Below, one piece after another: positions 14,483 through 15,102 of a stretch of DNA of 15,102 bases. This DNA comes from Phycisphaerae bacterium. GTDB lineage: Bacteria > Planctomycetota > Phycisphaerae > UBA1845. The stretch is taken from assembly GCA_028277545.1 (NCBI GenBank), contig JANQGB010000491.1, forward strand, positions 1 through 15,102, in the 5' to 3' direction. The notes beneath the pieces are model-generated. The model worked only from the letters and a program-made list of their open reading frames with translations, was not told where the DNA came from and searched no databases. The translations under genes were made by a program, and so were the position numbers. Every line of letters starts with the position of its first letter. Positions within the stretch are counted from its first letter, which is position 1.

Positions 14483-15102
14483 CTACGGAGAGGTGTCAGA
14501 TTCGGGCTTTGGGGCGACGGCAGGCGCGTCATGCGTGACGGTTGCAGGGTCTGGCAGCGGCGGCAGGCCTTTACTGGCGCGAACCCAGTTCTGTTGCTTC
14601 GGTGGGCTTGTCATTGTCGCCGACGTCACGTGAACGTAGTTGCCGTCCGCCCTGCCCACTACGTGGAACGGGCTCGGCCCCGGCGGAGCGTTGGTGTCAG
14701 GGTCGGGGGACGTCACTACCAACCAGAGCCGAGGATGGGTAGTGTAGGGGTCGATCCCATGATACGTGAACACGAAGTCGCCGAGCCGGTGGGCGATCGT
14801 GCCCTCGGGCAGATCGGCGGCCGCTTTTGCTGCGGTGACGCCCTGGGTGGCGCTTGACCATAGCTCGAACTGGGCCAGCGTGACGCCGGCGATGTTCACG
14901 TCTTCGAGGCGGGTGTTAGTGTTTGGCATGACAAAGGCGTCAGCCTTAAGGTAGCCGTCCGCTATGAGATGGGCTGCGTGAGCGGGTAGTTGACCTTCGT
15001 GGTCGTCGGCGTAGTCCCGCAGGCTCCTGGTGATCTGCGCCGCTTCGGCTTGGCCGCCGAGGGCGGAGGTTTGGGACATTACGGAGGTGAATGCCCAGAC
15101 GT
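14483..15102 (-). CDS. Pseudopilin-like or secreted protein, 5' end beyond the right edge
   Basis: The minus-strand frame is open from the right edge to a TAG at 14483-14485, giving at least 206 codons. The part from residue ATG 15079 reads MSQTSALGGQAEAAQITRSL, then LRDYADDHEGQLPAHAAHLIADGYLKADAFVMPNTNTR. This pattern (a helix ending in DYADDHEGQLP, then 'dgYl...F..P') resembles planctomycete type II/IV pseudopilin-like proteins after the prepilin helix. The upstream residues VWAFTSV continue the frame without a stop, so the ATG at 15079 is probably internal and the prepilin leader lies outside the window. The C-terminal half (YHGIDPYTTHPRLWLVV, then a Pro-rich tail) has no motif I recognise. 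Confidence 0.6.
   Translation of the reverse strand, partial: VWAFTSVMSQTSALGGQAEAAQITRSLRDYADDHEGQLPAHAAHLIADGYLKADAFVMPNTNTRLEDVNIAGVTLAQFELWSSATQGVTAAKAAADLPEGTIAHRLGDFVFTYHGIDPYTTHPRLWLVVTSPDPDTNAPPGPSPFHVVGRADGNYVHVTSATMTSPPKQQNWVRASKGLPPLPDPATVTHDAPAVAPKPESDTSP

Noticed and set aside
1..15102. rRNA or tRNA genes
   Set aside because: No conserved rRNA blocks or cloverleaf with GGTTCRANNCC-type T-arm was found by eye on either strand; a tRNAscan or Rfam run would be decisive.

Overview
The window is about 15 kb of mostly high-GC bacterial DNA. I infer a planctomycete (Planctomycetota, perhaps Phycisphaerae-like). Three things point there: tandem hairpin repeats of the CACCGGC-AGGAT-GCCGGTG kind, octamer arrays whose translation gives low-complexity K/R/N/S/T peptides, and a ThiD2-ThiE fusion. 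No rRNA, tRNA or other taxonomic marker is present, so the assignment is an inference from style.

Layout. Positions 1-112 hold the 5' end of a minus-strand membrane-protein gene running off the left edge. Positions 285-932 encode a DUF218-type protein resembling the long eukaryotic (fungal) form, in a segment that looks visibly less GC-rich than the rest. After a 375-base gap comes a large multi-membrane GT-C (family 39-like) glycosyltransferase (1308-3158), followed by a hairpin repeat array. Next are an orphan SucD-like CoA-ligase alpha subunit (3417-4319), a second array of 41-nt repeats (4320-4710), and a compact three-gene block: ThiD2-ThiE fusion, a zinc-ribbon membrane protein overlapping it by 11 nt, and a YycJ-like metallo-beta-lactamase-fold hydrolase. 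A lone Phd/YefM-type antitoxin (7400-7606) and a minus-strand Nudix protein with a damaged Nudix box (7701-8102) follow. A DUF3524/GTDC1 (QTMAN) family glycosyltransferase (8192-9313) then converges on minus-strand cinA (9872-11110), with two repeat arrays between them. The right part holds an ATP-grasp enzyme, a HAD hydrolase and a WecA/MraY-type sugar-phosphate transferase, all on plus. An octamer array and a minus-strand pseudopilin-like gene running off the right edge complete the window.

How the genes fit together. Most are housekeeping or envelope functions: thiamine synthesis, NMN/pyridine nucleotide salvage, CoA-ester metabolism, and sugar transfer to lipid or other acceptors. No single pathway links them all. 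The ATP-grasp, HAD and WecA-like genes may form a small cell-surface polysaccharide group.

The most unusual structure is the set of repeat arrays. Three unrelated repeat families (28/39-nt hairpin units, 41-nt units with 35-nt spacers, and perfectly phased octamers) all sit at the 3' ends of genes. Several begin on, or within a dozen bases of, a stop codon. One array also runs into the 5' end of the ThiD2-ThiE gene, so that gene has no ordinary start codon outside the repeat.
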